Of a stretch of DNA of 64,000 nucleotides, positions 39,768 through 48,271 are shown piece by piece. The position numbers and the translations under genes were made by a program. A model generated the notes under the pieces. It was not told where the DNA came from, made no database searches, and was given only the letters and a program-made list of their open reading frames with translations. The stretch covers positions 1,411,501 through 1,475,500 of the forward strand of contig NZ_CP015164.1 of NCBI RefSeq assembly GCF_001766235.1, read 5' to 3'. The DNA comes from Acetobacter ascendens (GTDB lineage: Bacteria > Pseudomonadota > Alphaproteobacteria > Acetobacterales > Acetobacteraceae). Each line of letters starts with the position of its first letter. Positions within the stretch are counted from its first letter, which is position 1.

Positions 39768-41594
39768 ATGGCCACGCAAGAAATATTAAAAGAACATGTA
39801 AAAGGTGCACCAATGGTGCTCCAGAACATTATTTTCCCGGCTCTTCAGTCCGTTATCCCGGAAGATCTGTATTTTCGAGCACTGAATGAAAAAGTTGAGC
39901 TTTTTCGTGCTGCACCAGAAACACTTTCATTTCATGCAGGCGGACGCGCCGCCTTTGATACATATTTTAACAGCATTACTGTTGAACGGTGGCGGGAACT
40001 CTGCGCCATTGAGAACCTGAACCTAACGCTGGCAGGCAACGGCAAGTTTATTATCCGCTTTGGGCTGCATCAGCTCGGTCTGCCCCACCGCTGGCTGTTT
40101 GAACAAACAGTAGAACTCAAAGAAGGTACGCCCGTTTCACTGGAGCTGCCATTCTGGGCTGGGCTGGAACGTGGCCTGCTGTATATGTGGGTGGAAGCGC
40201 TGGAAGATGGTTACCTGCGCGGCGGCAATGTTTCCACCACCCAGCGGCCTGTGCGTGATGCCCGTATGGCTATTGTTATCACGCACTTCAACCGCAAACC
40301 GCACCTGCTTCCGGCCCTGCAAAAGCTTGAAGCCGACCTGAATAGTGCACCGCAGTGGAAAGACCGCGTGCAGGTTATTGTGGTTGATAACTCCCAAAAT
40401 GTTACCCCTGATGAAGCAGGGAGCGCGCTGATTATACCCAACCGTAATCTGGGTGGTGCGGGCGGCTTTACCCGCGGCCTGCTTTACGCAAAGGACCACG
40501 GCTTTACGCACTGCCTGTTTATGGATGACGATGCCAGTTGTGACTTTGAGGCCGTTTGCCGCGCCTACATGCTGCTGAGCTACAGCACGGAAGATCGTGC
40601 CGCCATTGTAGGCAGCCAGTTGCGTGAAACTGTACCGTGGCAGCTGCACGAAGCCGGTGCGCGTTTTGTAAAAGGCCGGTGGATTGCCCGTAAGCACATG
40701 CTGGACATGCGCAACGTCCACCACCTTCTGCTTGCAGAAATGGATGATTCTGCTGCCAACTATGGTGGCTGGTGGTTCTTTGCCTTCCCCATTTCTGCCG
40801 TACGCCACTTCCCCTACCCCTTCTTTGTGCGTGGGGATGACGCGGAATTCTCACTCCAGAACAAGTTCCCGCTGGTGACGATGAACGGCATCTGCTCCAT
40901 GGCAGAAGATTTCAGCGTCAAGGAAAGCCCGATGACGCGGTATCTGGGTCTACGCGCCACCATGGTACTGATGATGCTGAACGGGGAAGAAAAATCCAAA
41001 CCCTATCTGGATGTCTTTCTGGTCTGGTTCCGTGGCGTTCTATTCTCCTACAATTACGCTAGCGCCAAAGCCCTGATTATGGCGATGAAGCATGTGATGG
41101 AAGGGCCAGAGTTCTTTGTACGCAACATGGATATGGCCAATGTGCGCGCGCAATTGGGTGCCCTGACACCCAGTGAAAAAATGGTGCCTTATGATCTGAA
41201 AGATATTGAGGTGCTGCACCATCATCATCATGATGGGCGTATCCGCCGTTTGGCACGGCTTGTCACTCTAAACGGTACACTTCTACCAGCCGTATTGATG
41301 CGTGATGATGTGCGCTTCCAGTTCAAAGACTTTAATGCGGCATTCCGTGATATCTTCCGTTTCAAACACGTGCTTTACTATCACGAAGCCACACGCACGG
41401 GTTACGTAGCCACCCAGAACAGAAAGCTGTTTTTTGAACTGTGGAAAGAAGGTCTGGCACTTTGTGCAAAATTTGCACGCGCCATGCCCGCCCTACAGCA
41501 AGCCTATGTAAAGGCGCTGCCAAATATGACAACCGAAGATTTCTGGCGCCATGTTTACAAAAATGAACTGACAACAGAAAAAGAAAATAGCTGA
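39768..41594 (+). CDS. GlfT2-like galactofuranosyltransferase (copy 1)
   Basis: 608 residues. An N-terminal beta-rich domain (1-160, PETLSFHAGGRAAFDTYFNS) precedes a GT-A domain: VVDNSQN, NLGGAGGFTRGLLYA, the metal-binding triad in LFMDDDASCDFEAV (DDD at 253-255), GGWWFFAF at 333-340 and FVRGDDAEF at 353-361. These match mycobacterial GlfT2-type galactofuranosyltransferases (family knowledge). A five-His run (VLHHHHHDGRI) lies near residue 485. A paralogue is encoded at 45296-47062 on the other side of glf, supporting a galactofuranose polymer. A strong terminator follows. Confidence 0.87.
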   Translation: MATQEILKEHVKGAPMVLQNIIFPALQSVIPEDLYFRALNEKVELFRAAPETLSFHAGGRAAFDTYFNSITVERWRELCAIENLNLTLAGNGKFIIRFGLHQLGLPHRWLFEQTVELKEGTPVSLELPFWAGLERGLLYMWVEALEDGYLRGGNVSTTQRPVRDARMAIVITHFNRKPHLLPALQKLEADLNSAPQWKDRVQVIVVDNSQNVTPDEAGSALIIPNRNLGGAGGFTRGLLYAKDHGFTHCLFMDDDASCDFEAVCRAYMLLSYSTEDRAAIVGSQLRETVPWQLHEAGARFVKGRWIARKHMLDMRNVHHLLLAEMDDSAANYGGWWFFAFPISAVRHFPYPFFVRGDDAEFSLQNKFPLVTMNGICSMAEDFSVKESPMTRYLGLRATMVLMMLNGEEKSKPYLDVFLVWFRGVLFSYNYASAKALIMAMKHVMEGPEFFVRNMDMANVRAQLGALTPSEKMVPYDLKDIEVLHHHHHDGRIRRLARLVTLNGTLLPAVLMRDDVRFQFKDFNAAFRDIFRFKHVLYYHEATRTGYVATQNRKLFFELWKEGLALCAKFARAMPALQQAYVKALPNMTTEDFWRHVYKNELTTEKENS

Positions 41595-41629
41595 GTTTAC
41601 CAACGTATTTTTCTTGATCTGATGTAACA

Positions 41630-41664
41630 AAAAAGCCCGGCAAAAATATTTCCGGGCTTTTTTA
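41630..41664. terminator. Bidirectional intrinsic terminator
   Basis: AAAAAGCCCGG (41631-41641) pairs with CCGGGCTTTTTT (41653-41664) around an 11-base AT-rich loop. Located between convergent genes, with A and T runs on both sides. Confidence 0.92.
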
Positions 41665-41667
41665 GTA

Positions 41668-43842
41668 TCAGCGCATTTGCAGAATAAGCTGTAATTTTCG
41701 TTCTCGGCTCAATTGCCACAAAAATATAACCAGCCCTAACATTCCCACCAGCAAGCACCCCAAAGCCAGCGGCCATGTGTGCGGGAAGTAGGAAACCGTC
41801 AGCTTACCAGCACATCCTGCTGGCACATCAACCTGCACCAAAACATCCTGAAAACTGCTTACGTTGACTTTGCAATTCAAACCACGTGCCGTGTAACCTG
41901 GCCACCATTGGCGGGACAAAACCATCTGCACCGGCGCTGTATGTGCTGGCACAGAGAACGTCATGCTATTTGCCGTCTCACGCTCCACTTTTACGCCTGT
42001 CTGTGTGGAATACGCCAGATTGGATGGATAGGCTTTAGGCGTAGAAAGATACAACATGCCAGACTGTGCTGTAGCCACTTTATGATACCCACAAGCCAGC
42101 AAATCATGATGATATTTCTGATAAGTATCGGAAGATACTACCATGCTGCTTACGGCAAAAAGATCAAACAAGCAGGGGTTACCGGGCAACATAACCGCAG
42201 ATGCCAATTTGGGAATAATATCATCCGGTTTGAAAATGGTATGAGACGTATCATGCGTTAAAATGGCATCGGTATAATCCTGCCCATTGGGAGAATAGCC
42301 ATTGATTGCACGAATATTGTAATACCCAAACAAGCTGGATTGCAGATCTGCTGCTTCCTTCGGGTGCTCCCTACTCCATGGCACAAATGAGAGCAGATTA
42401 CCCTGCATGTTCACTGCGGCTGGCACAGAAACATGAGCAGGCAGCACATTCACCGGCAAATAAATTCTGCCCAGAGAAGGCATGCTGGCAAGCATCAGCA
42501 ACAAAGAGAATGCTGGAATGGCGGCAGGAACAATAAGCCCAATGTCTTTACCGCTTACTTTCTTGCTTCTGGCATACAAAAACCACACAGCCACCAGTGC
42601 TATGCTTGTTAAAAGCTCCAACGCAACAACTTTGGGCCGTTCAAATACGTTTTTGGAAGCCGAAACAACAAATAGCAAAGTGGTGATTCCAAAAAATACA
42701 TTCCGCCTAAAAGAACTTTCAACAACATCCCTTTTTGAAAAAACATAGAATGTTGTAATTGCTGCAAAAACAGAAACATACGGCACAAAGCGCAAAGGCC
42801 AGCGCAAAATACCCATTTGCGAAGGCATAAGAGCCAAAGCCGTTGTCATGCCTAAAATAACCAAACAAGCCGTCAGCACACGATCATGCACAGAAGAACG
42901 GAAGAAAATTGCAACCGGCAATGCAAACAGCGTGGAAAACCCGACAGGTATAAAAACAGACTTATACCCACCAAAATAATTCATGAATTCATAATAGGTT
43001 GGAGAAAACGTTACCAATAGCTGGGAAAGGCTGGGCACCATAAAGTTATCTGCATTCTCCCACCCTGTTGCACGGTTAAGCAGCGGATGCAGAAACACGT
43101 ATTCTGAATACACAGGAATGGCGGCTATGCCTGCCAATAACAAAGGCACACAACGCCGGAAAACAGTTTTTAAGGGATCTCCATACGCCAGATCCACACA
43201 GCTAAAACCTGCTACAACAGCCAGATAACCAATAAACCCATGTGGCCAGCCAGAGGCCAGAAGTACAAGTGTTGTGGCAAAATTAGCTATAACTCCGCCT
43301 GTGGTAATGCGCTGGCGCAATTGGCAATATGTTGCAATGGCCAGCAAAGACCATGCATGTCCATTAGCAGCGTTCCACCACGGCCCAGCATATTGGTATA
43401 AAAACACTGGATTGATTGCGATTGAAAATCCAAGCAACAAAGAAATATCACGCGATATTTCCAGACTACGGCCAATAAGGTAACCGGAAATGCAGCAGAT
43501 AAAAACGTTGCATAAAGCATAGCACCAGCCCGTAATAAGCGGGTTGGTTGTAAGGCACGTTACCAAGGATGCCAGAATATTCTGCGGCGCAAAAATACCA
43601 CGCTGCAGCTCAACCATTGCGTTATCACCAATAAAGATATTTTTGGTGATGAACGGAATTTCTCCAGATAGCCATGTCTGCCCATACTGGCGCAGAAAAC
43701 CCAGATACTCGTTCTGGGAATCATCTATGGTGAAAAAGGATGGAAAGCGAACTTCGCATACCCCCACCACAAAGCACGACACCAGCAAAGCATAAAAAAC
43801 GGCTAAAAAACCGTTCTTAACGAAACTATTGTTTCTTGACAT
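41668..43842 (-). CDS. Large multispanning membrane protein, YfhO/GT-C-like
   Basis: About 724 residues from ATG 43842 (a TTG at 43881 is less likely). About 13 hydrophobic segments in the first 500 residues, a periplasmic-looking C-terminal part (MQGNLLSFVPWSREHPKEAA, DYTDAILTHDTSHTIFKPDD) and a final helix (LGLVIFLWQLSRE). Acidic residues after helix 1 (FTIDDSQNEYLGFL) suggest a GT-C-type transferase using lipid-linked sugars, with a YfhO-like layout. Sandwiched between glf and the GlfT2-like gene, it is likely involved in surface polysaccharide assembly or glycosylation (inference). Confidence 0.7.
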   Translation of the reverse strand: MSRNNSFVKNGFLAVFYALLVSCFVVGVCEVRFPSFFTIDDSQNEYLGFLRQYGQTWLSGEIPFITKNIFIGDNAMVELQRGIFAPQNILASLVTCLTTNPLITGWCYALCNVFICCISGYLIGRSLEISRDISLLLGFSIAINPVFLYQYAGPWWNAANGHAWSLLAIATYCQLRQRITTGGVIANFATTLVLLASGWPHGFIGYLAVVAGFSCVDLAYGDPLKTVFRRCVPLLLAGIAAIPVYSEYVFLHPLLNRATGWENADNFMVPSLSQLLVTFSPTYYEFMNYFGGYKSVFIPVGFSTLFALPVAIFFRSSVHDRVLTACLVILGMTTALALMPSQMGILRWPLRFVPYVSVFAAITTFYVFSKRDVVESSFRRNVFFGITTLLFVVSASKNVFERPKVVALELLTSIALVAVWFLYARSKKVSGKDIGLIVPAAIPAFSLLLMLASMPSLGRIYLPVNVLPAHVSVPAAVNMQGNLLSFVPWSREHPKEAADLQSSLFGYYNIRAINGYSPNGQDYTDAILTHDTSHTIFKPDDIIPKLASAVMLPGNPCLFDLFAVSSMVVSSDTYQKYHHDLLACGYHKVATAQSGMLYLSTPKAYPSNLAYSTQTGVKVERETANSMTFSVPAHTAPVQMVLSRQWWPGYTARGLNCKVNVSSFQDVLVQVDVPAGCAGKLTVSYFPHTWPLALGCLLVGMLGLVIFLWQLSRERKLQLILQMR

Positions 43843-43933
43843 ATCAGACCAAAAAAAATGGAATACCTGTCTCTTTTTCAACAGAAAGCACCAAAATTAT
43901 CAATAAAAACTGAATAAATTTTACGAAAGCACA

Positions 43934-43972
43934 TAAAAAAACGCCCACGCAAATATATTGCACGGGCGTTTC
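43934..43972 (-). terminator. Intrinsic terminator of glf
   Basis: On the minus strand a CGCCC...GGGCG stem with further inner TGCAA/TTGC pairing is followed by seven T. Positioned 25 bases after the glf stop. Confidence 0.8.
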
Positions 43973-43996
43973 ATAAAATATTACAGAAAATTACTA

Positions 43997-45148
43997 TCAG
44001 GTAGGGTCAACAAAAAACGCAGGAAGTGTGGGTTCCGAAGCCTGCAATGCCGTATCAATAACATCGCACGCAGCCAAAGCTTCCTTAATCGTCACATCCA
44101 TATCCAGATAACGGTACGTGCCCAAACGTCCCATAAAGGATACGCCTTTTTCTGCACGTGCCAGCTCGATATAGCTTTCGAGCATCTTCTTTTCGTTCAC
44201 CAGGCGGATGGGATAGTAGGGAATATCGTTTTCACCTGCCAAGCGGCTGTATTCACGAAAACAAACAGTTTTAGAGAACTTGTCCTGTTCCCACGGGGCA
44301 AAATGCTTGTGTTCAGAAATGCGCGTGTAAGGCACTTCTTCATTACAGTAGTTAATAACTGCCGTGCCCTGATGATCACCATCATCTACAAAACGTTCAA
44401 AATCCAGCGTTCTGTACCCCAACCGGCCCAGACGGAAACCAAAATACCGATCAATCGGGCCTGTATAGAATACGTGCTGGAAATCTTCTTTTAGGCTCTC
44501 AAAAGAACAACCCAGCCGCACATCAATACCTTCAACATTCAGGATATTCTGCACAATGGCAGTATATCCTTCTTCCGGCATACCCTGATACGGATGGTTG
44601 AAGTAGTTATCATCATAATTGAAGCGCAAAGGTAGGCGCTTGAGAATAGAAGCCGGAAGCTGCGTAGGCTCTAGCCCCCACTGCTTGCGCGTATATCCAT
44701 AAAAGAATGCCCGATATAGCTCCGGGCCAATCATGCTCAATGCCTGTTCTTCAAAGGACTGAGGGTTTGTAATGCTTTTATCTGCCTTGCTTTCAATAAA
44801 AGCCCGCGCTTCCTTCGGCCCCATTGTTGTACCGAAGAATTGGTTAATGGTTAGTAGGTTAACAGGCAGCGTGTAGACATGCTCGTTAGAAATGGCCTTC
44901 ACACGGTTTACATAAGGCTTGAACGTGCCAAATTTCTGCACACAAGCCCATGTCCGCTCATCTGCTGTGTGGAAAATATGGGGCCCATATTTGTGCACCA
45001 TAACGCCAGTTTCGGCATCACGCTCCGTATAGCAGTTCCCACCAATATGGGAGCGTTCATCCACAACCACCACTTTATGACCACGCTCTGCCAGATGGCG
45101 GGCAATAACGGCACCACTAAATCCAGCGCCCACAACACAGAAGGTCAT
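43997..45148 (-). CDS. glf: UDP-galactopyranose mutase
   Basis: 383 residues. FAD enzyme interconverting UDP-galactopyranose and UDP-galactofuranose. Rossmann start VVGAGFSGAVIARHLAERG, RSHIGGNCY, and the active-site block YGPHIFHTADERTWA; FYGYTRKQWGLEPTQLPASI and ARAEKGVSFMGRLGTYRYLD follow. It supplies the donor for the two GlfT2-like proteins on either side. ATG 45148 is preceded by a 147-base gap with no further gene. Confidence 0.96.
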   Translation of the reverse strand: MTFCVVGAGFSGAVIARHLAERGHKVVVVDERSHIGGNCYTERDAETGVMVHKYGPHIFHTADERTWACVQKFGTFKPYVNRVKAISNEHVYTLPVNLLTINQFFGTTMGPKEARAFIESKADKSITNPQSFEEQALSMIGPELYRAFFYGYTRKQWGLEPTQLPASILKRLPLRFNYDDNYFNHPYQGMPEEGYTAIVQNILNVEGIDVRLGCSFESLKEDFQHVFYTGPIDRYFGFRLGRLGYRTLDFERFVDDGDHQGTAVINYCNEEVPYTRISEHKHFAPWEQDKFSKTVCFREYSRLAGENDIPYYPIRLVNEKKMLESYIELARAEKGVSFMGRLGTYRYLDMDVTIKEALAACDVIDTALQASEPTLPAFFVDPT

Positions 45149-45295
45149 ACGTTTTACAGCCTTTTTTCTCAGTGTTTCCGCACGGAATGCCGCTTAGCCT
45201 TACCGCGCTCTGTTCTATTGCTCTTTGATAAACAATCTACTGAATAGAGGCCATAGCGCAGCACACGAATAGCCGTGAAAGAATAATTAATGGTC

Positions 45296-47062
45296 TCAAT
45301 CACTCTTAGGCTGTGCGTGATAAACCTTTTGCCAGAACGCTTTGCTTGTCAGTATTGGCAGGTTTTTACGGTAAGAGCGCCTGATAGCTGGACCCCGCAA
45401 AACAAAAGAGAGGCTTGTTTTTACAAACGCGTCCAAAAGGCTGAAAAACTGCGGCCTGTTCAGTTCAGCCTCAAAAATATCCGAGCTTTCATATTTACGA
45501 TAAACAATATGCTGATGGCGGAAAGTAAGCCCCAGCAACCCACGCGTATATTCCCCAACATATGCCGGTGTTTTCCGTAAACACCATTGCGGCAACAAAT
45601 GCCCGTTCAGGCTAACAAGCCTGATATACTTTCGTACACGTGTTTCTGGCCTGCCTTCATAACGGAAAGGCTCCGCTTGAAAATATGTTGGTTCTTTACG
45701 TTGCGCTGCTTCTTTTTGAATACGCTTGGCAAGGGGCATAAAATCCAGATTCAGTCGCCAGAAATCTGCCCCTTGGCTTACATCTTGAAATGCCAGCAAA
45801 ATAGCCTGCGCACTTTGATACCTGCATGACAGCGCACACCATAAAAAGGCCAGCCCCATCATTTTTAAAGCCGGTAAAGTGCGCCCCTGCCCCACCATAA
45901 GGTAAATAGCCAAGGATGCACGCATACCCAAGTAACGGGTAAAAGCGCTTTCCTTGCTCAGAAAGTGTTCAGAAAAACAGGCAATGCCGTTTACCGTAAT
46001 AATATTAAAACGATTCATCAGACCAAAGAGTGCATCATCCCCCCTTACAAAAAAGGGAAATGGATAGGCTGACACGGCATCTAACCGGAACGCAAAAAAC
46101 CACCAACCACCATAAACAGGCTTACCAACATCCTGCTCCAACTGCAGGAGGTTTTCTACAGGCCTGACATCTGCACCTTCATGCAAAGGCCGAAACACCC
46201 CACCTGAGAATTCAGCACCTTTTTCCTGCACACTCCATGGTTTTTGATCATCTAGCAAAGTGCCAGCCAAGCCTATGTGCTTATCTACGCTGTAGGCCAA
46301 CATAGCGTAGCAGCGCCGGATGGCTTCAACCTCGCAGGAAATATCATCATCCATAAACAGGCAGTGGGTGAATGCGCCCTGCTCATGCAGATATAAGAGG
46401 CCGCGCGCAAAACCACCGCTGCCGCCATAATTATGGTTTTTGATAACCTTAGCCCCCGGAACCTCCGCCGGATCAAGGTTGGCTGAATTATCTATAACAA
46501 TAAAATGGATCACATTCTGATAGGCAGGATCTTGCAAAAGCGCCTTTTGCACCCGCTGGATGGAATTACGCACATATTGCTGCCGATTAAAATGCGTGAT
46601 GACAACACCCAACTGCGGCGCCTGCACCATGGGTGAGGATGTTGCAAAATATGCGGCCTCTACCGTGCACTCTGCCTTGGCTGTTACACTAAAATACAGC
46701 AGACCTTCAGATAATGCAGGCCACGCTGGTATTTCCTCCGTGCTGCGTATTTCGCCCTCAATTTCTTTGCTCCAAAGAGATGTGACAACACCAGCTTGGG
46801 AACGATGAAAAAGCGTAACCTCACCTTGCCCGCGTATGTGCACACTCAATGATAAGCAGCTTACGCCACCAGCCTGCTTCCATTTTTTGATGGAAAACGC
46901 ATTGTAAAACGTATCAAAGGTAAATGCCTGCCCGGCCTGCAGCCGAAAGGCTTGGGAAGATGTATCTGCCACACGCTCTGGCAACGCAGGGCGCGCATAC
47001 ATTGCATCGCATTGCTCCAGCCCTTCAGTTGGCAGGATAAGACGATGCAAAACCGTAAGCAT
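45296..47062 (-). CDS. GlfT2-like galactofuranosyltransferase (copy 2)
   Basis: 588 residues from ATG 47062 (a TTG at 47116 would add 18). Same architecture as the protein at 39768: beta-rich N-terminus (FRLQAGQAFTFDTFYNAFS), VIDNSAN, NYGGSGGFARGLLYLH, LFMDDDISCEVEAIRR (DDD), YGGWWFFAFRLDAVSAYPFP and FVRGDDALFGLMNRF. Divergent from copy 1 but clearly homologous; two transferases of this kind usually split initiation and alternating-linkage elongation (known for mycobacterial GlfT1/GlfT2; inferred here). Downstream of tRNA-Arg on the same strand. Confidence 0.87.
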   Translation of the reverse strand: MLTVLHRLILPTEGLEQCDAMYARPALPERVADTSSQAFRLQAGQAFTFDTFYNAFSIKKWKQAGGVSCLSLSVHIRGQGEVTLFHRSQAGVVTSLWSKEIEGEIRSTEEIPAWPALSEGLLYFSVTAKAECTVEAAYFATSSPMVQAPQLGVVITHFNRQQYVRNSIQRVQKALLQDPAYQNVIHFIVIDNSANLDPAEVPGAKVIKNHNYGGSGGFARGLLYLHEQGAFTHCLFMDDDISCEVEAIRRCYAMLAYSVDKHIGLAGTLLDDQKPWSVQEKGAEFSGGVFRPLHEGADVRPVENLLQLEQDVGKPVYGGWWFFAFRLDAVSAYPFPFFVRGDDALFGLMNRFNIITVNGIACFSEHFLSKESAFTRYLGMRASLAIYLMVGQGRTLPALKMMGLAFLWCALSCRYQSAQAILLAFQDVSQGADFWRLNLDFMPLAKRIQKEAAQRKEPTYFQAEPFRYEGRPETRVRKYIRLVSLNGHLLPQWCLRKTPAYVGEYTRGLLGLTFRHQHIVYRKYESSDIFEAELNRPQFFSLLDAFVKTSLSFVLRGPAIRRSYRKNLPILTSKAFWQKVYHAQPKSD

Positions 47063-47149
47063 GGCAGCACTTTCAAACGAAGCGTGAAAAGACACACCCG
47101 GCTTTAGCGCACACAAACGCCTACTGCACCCTGTATTTTAGGAAAAAAT

Positions 47150-47226
47150 TGGCGCGCCCTGCTGGATTCGAACCAGCGACCCACAGCTTAGAAGGCTGTT
47201 GCTCTATCCAACTGAGCTAAGGGCGC
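47150..47226 (-). tRNA. tRNA-Arg (anticodon TCT)
   Basis: 77-base cloverleaf including an encoded CCA. Acceptor stem GCGCCCT/AGGGCGC, D-arm CTCAG..., anticodon stem ACAGC/GCTGT with loop CTTCTAA, and T-arm GCTGG-TTCGAAT-CCAGC. The anticodon TCT reads AGA/AGG. Confidence 0.96.
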
Positions 47227-47262
47227 TTTACGCCCTACGCATAATAGGGAAAAGCGAGAAAA

Positions 47263-47568
47263 TCAATGCGTCCAGTTTTGGATGCGATCATAACGGAAGT
47301 TATCTGCATACACTTTTGGACGACGCATCCGCGGTGCAGCTTCCTCCACCACATACGCAATGCGCTCGCGCTGTGCATAAGCTTCTGCGGCTTCGCAGCT
47401 ATCAAAATACAAATGTATTTGAGATTGCGGATCTGCGCTGCCAGTCCACCCCATAAGGGCACTCTGCTTGCGTTGTGCAGATTGACCGTATTCAAAAACC
47501 CATTCTCTGGTGCCAGCTAAACCGGACTGACCAGCAGGCTTTGACTGTCTATAAATACGCGCCGGCAT
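47263..47568 (-). CDS. ETC complex I subunit region protein (NDUFS4-like)
   Basis: 101 residues from ATG 47568, behind an excellent GGAGGCAACATC SD. The sequence matches the NDUFS4/ETC_C1 domain: MPARIYRQSKPAGQSGLAGT, EWVFEYGQ, LMGWTGSADPQSQIHLYFDS, AEAYAQRERIAYVVEEAAPR, YADNFRYDRIQNWTH. In alphaproteobacteria it is an accessory subunit of NADH dehydrogenase on the peripheral arm (family knowledge). It is far from any nuo genes here and flanked by two tRNAs. Confidence 0.9.
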   Translation of the reverse strand: MPARIYRQSKPAGQSGLAGTREWVFEYGQSAQRKQSALMGWTGSADPQSQIHLYFDSCEAAEAYAQRERIAYVVEEAAPRMRRPKVYADNFRYDRIQNWTH

Positions 47569-47591
47569 GATGTTGCCTCCCGCTTTATTTA

Positions 47592-47668
47592 TGGTCGGGG
47601 CGCCCGGACTCGAACCGGGGGCCTCGTGTACCCAAAACACGCGCGCTACCAGGCTGCGCCACGCCCCG
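47592..47668 (-). tRNA. tRNA-Pro (anticodon TGG)
   Basis: 77-base cloverleaf with an encoded CCA. Acceptor CGGGGCG/CGCCCCG, anticodon stem CGTGT/ACACG with loop TTTGGGT, T-arm CCCGG-TTCGAGT-CCGGG. The anticodon TGG reads CCN, chiefly CCA/CCG. Confidence 0.96.
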
Positions 47669-47726
47669 AACTGAGCGCTTGTTTAAGCGTCTATTCGGAG
47701 TATGGCAACCCTCTGATTGTAAAAAA

Positions 47727-48212
47727 TCAGTCAACCGTGCTTTTTTTGCTTTTTGCCAGCGGCGGCACAAACAAAGGTGCTGTATCCCACGGGAACAAAA
47801 CCCAGGTATCCTGCGGCACTTCTGTAATGAACAGGTCTGTCAGTTCCTTTCCTGCAGGCTTGGCATACAGGCACGCAAAATAGGCTTTGGGCAGTTTTTC
47901 ACGCACCACCCGGGCGGTTACGCCAGAATCAACCAGATCATCAATAATCAAGAAGCCTTCGCCATCTCCTGCGGCAACGGGTTCCTTAATAATCTGGGGC
48001 TTGCCCATATTTTCTTCATCATATGTCACAACAGAAATAGTTTCTATCAGACGGCATCCCAGTTCACGCGCCGCAATGGCTGCGGGAATCAAACCTCCGC
48101 GTGTTACCGCCACAATGCCTTTAATAGGCATTTTAGGCATCAGTGCCTCTGCCAATGCACGCGCATCACGATGCAGCTGATCCCATGTTACCGTGGCATA
48201 ATTCACAGCCAT
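47727..48212 (-). CDS. gpt: Xanthine-guanine phosphoribosyltransferase
   Basis: 161 residues. Purine salvage: attaches ribose-5-phosphate from PRPP to guanine, xanthine or hypoxanthine. The PRPP-binding loop is FLIIDDLVDSGVTARVV, and GIVAVTRGGLIPAAIAAREL is the N-terminal PRTase signature. The close of the hood domain (PQDTWVLFPWD) matches Gpt. ATG 48212. Confidence 0.92.
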   Translation of the reverse strand: MAVNYATVTWDQLHRDARALAEALMPKMPIKGIVAVTRGGLIPAAIAARELGCRLIETISVVTYDEENMGKPQIIKEPVAAGDGEGFLIIDDLVDSGVTARVVREKLPKAYFACLYAKPAGKELTDLFITEVPQDTWVLFPWDTAPLFVPPLAKSKKSTVD

Positions 48213-48271
48213 TCAAGCGTTCCCTTTTCCATCCATTCCGCAAACAATGCTTCTGTCGTGCCGTCGGGCCA

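Noticed and set aside
41215-41235. Run of five His codons resembling a tag
   Set aside because: It lies within the natural reading frame of the galactofuranosyltransferase-like gene, with ordinary flanking sequence; no sign of a construct.
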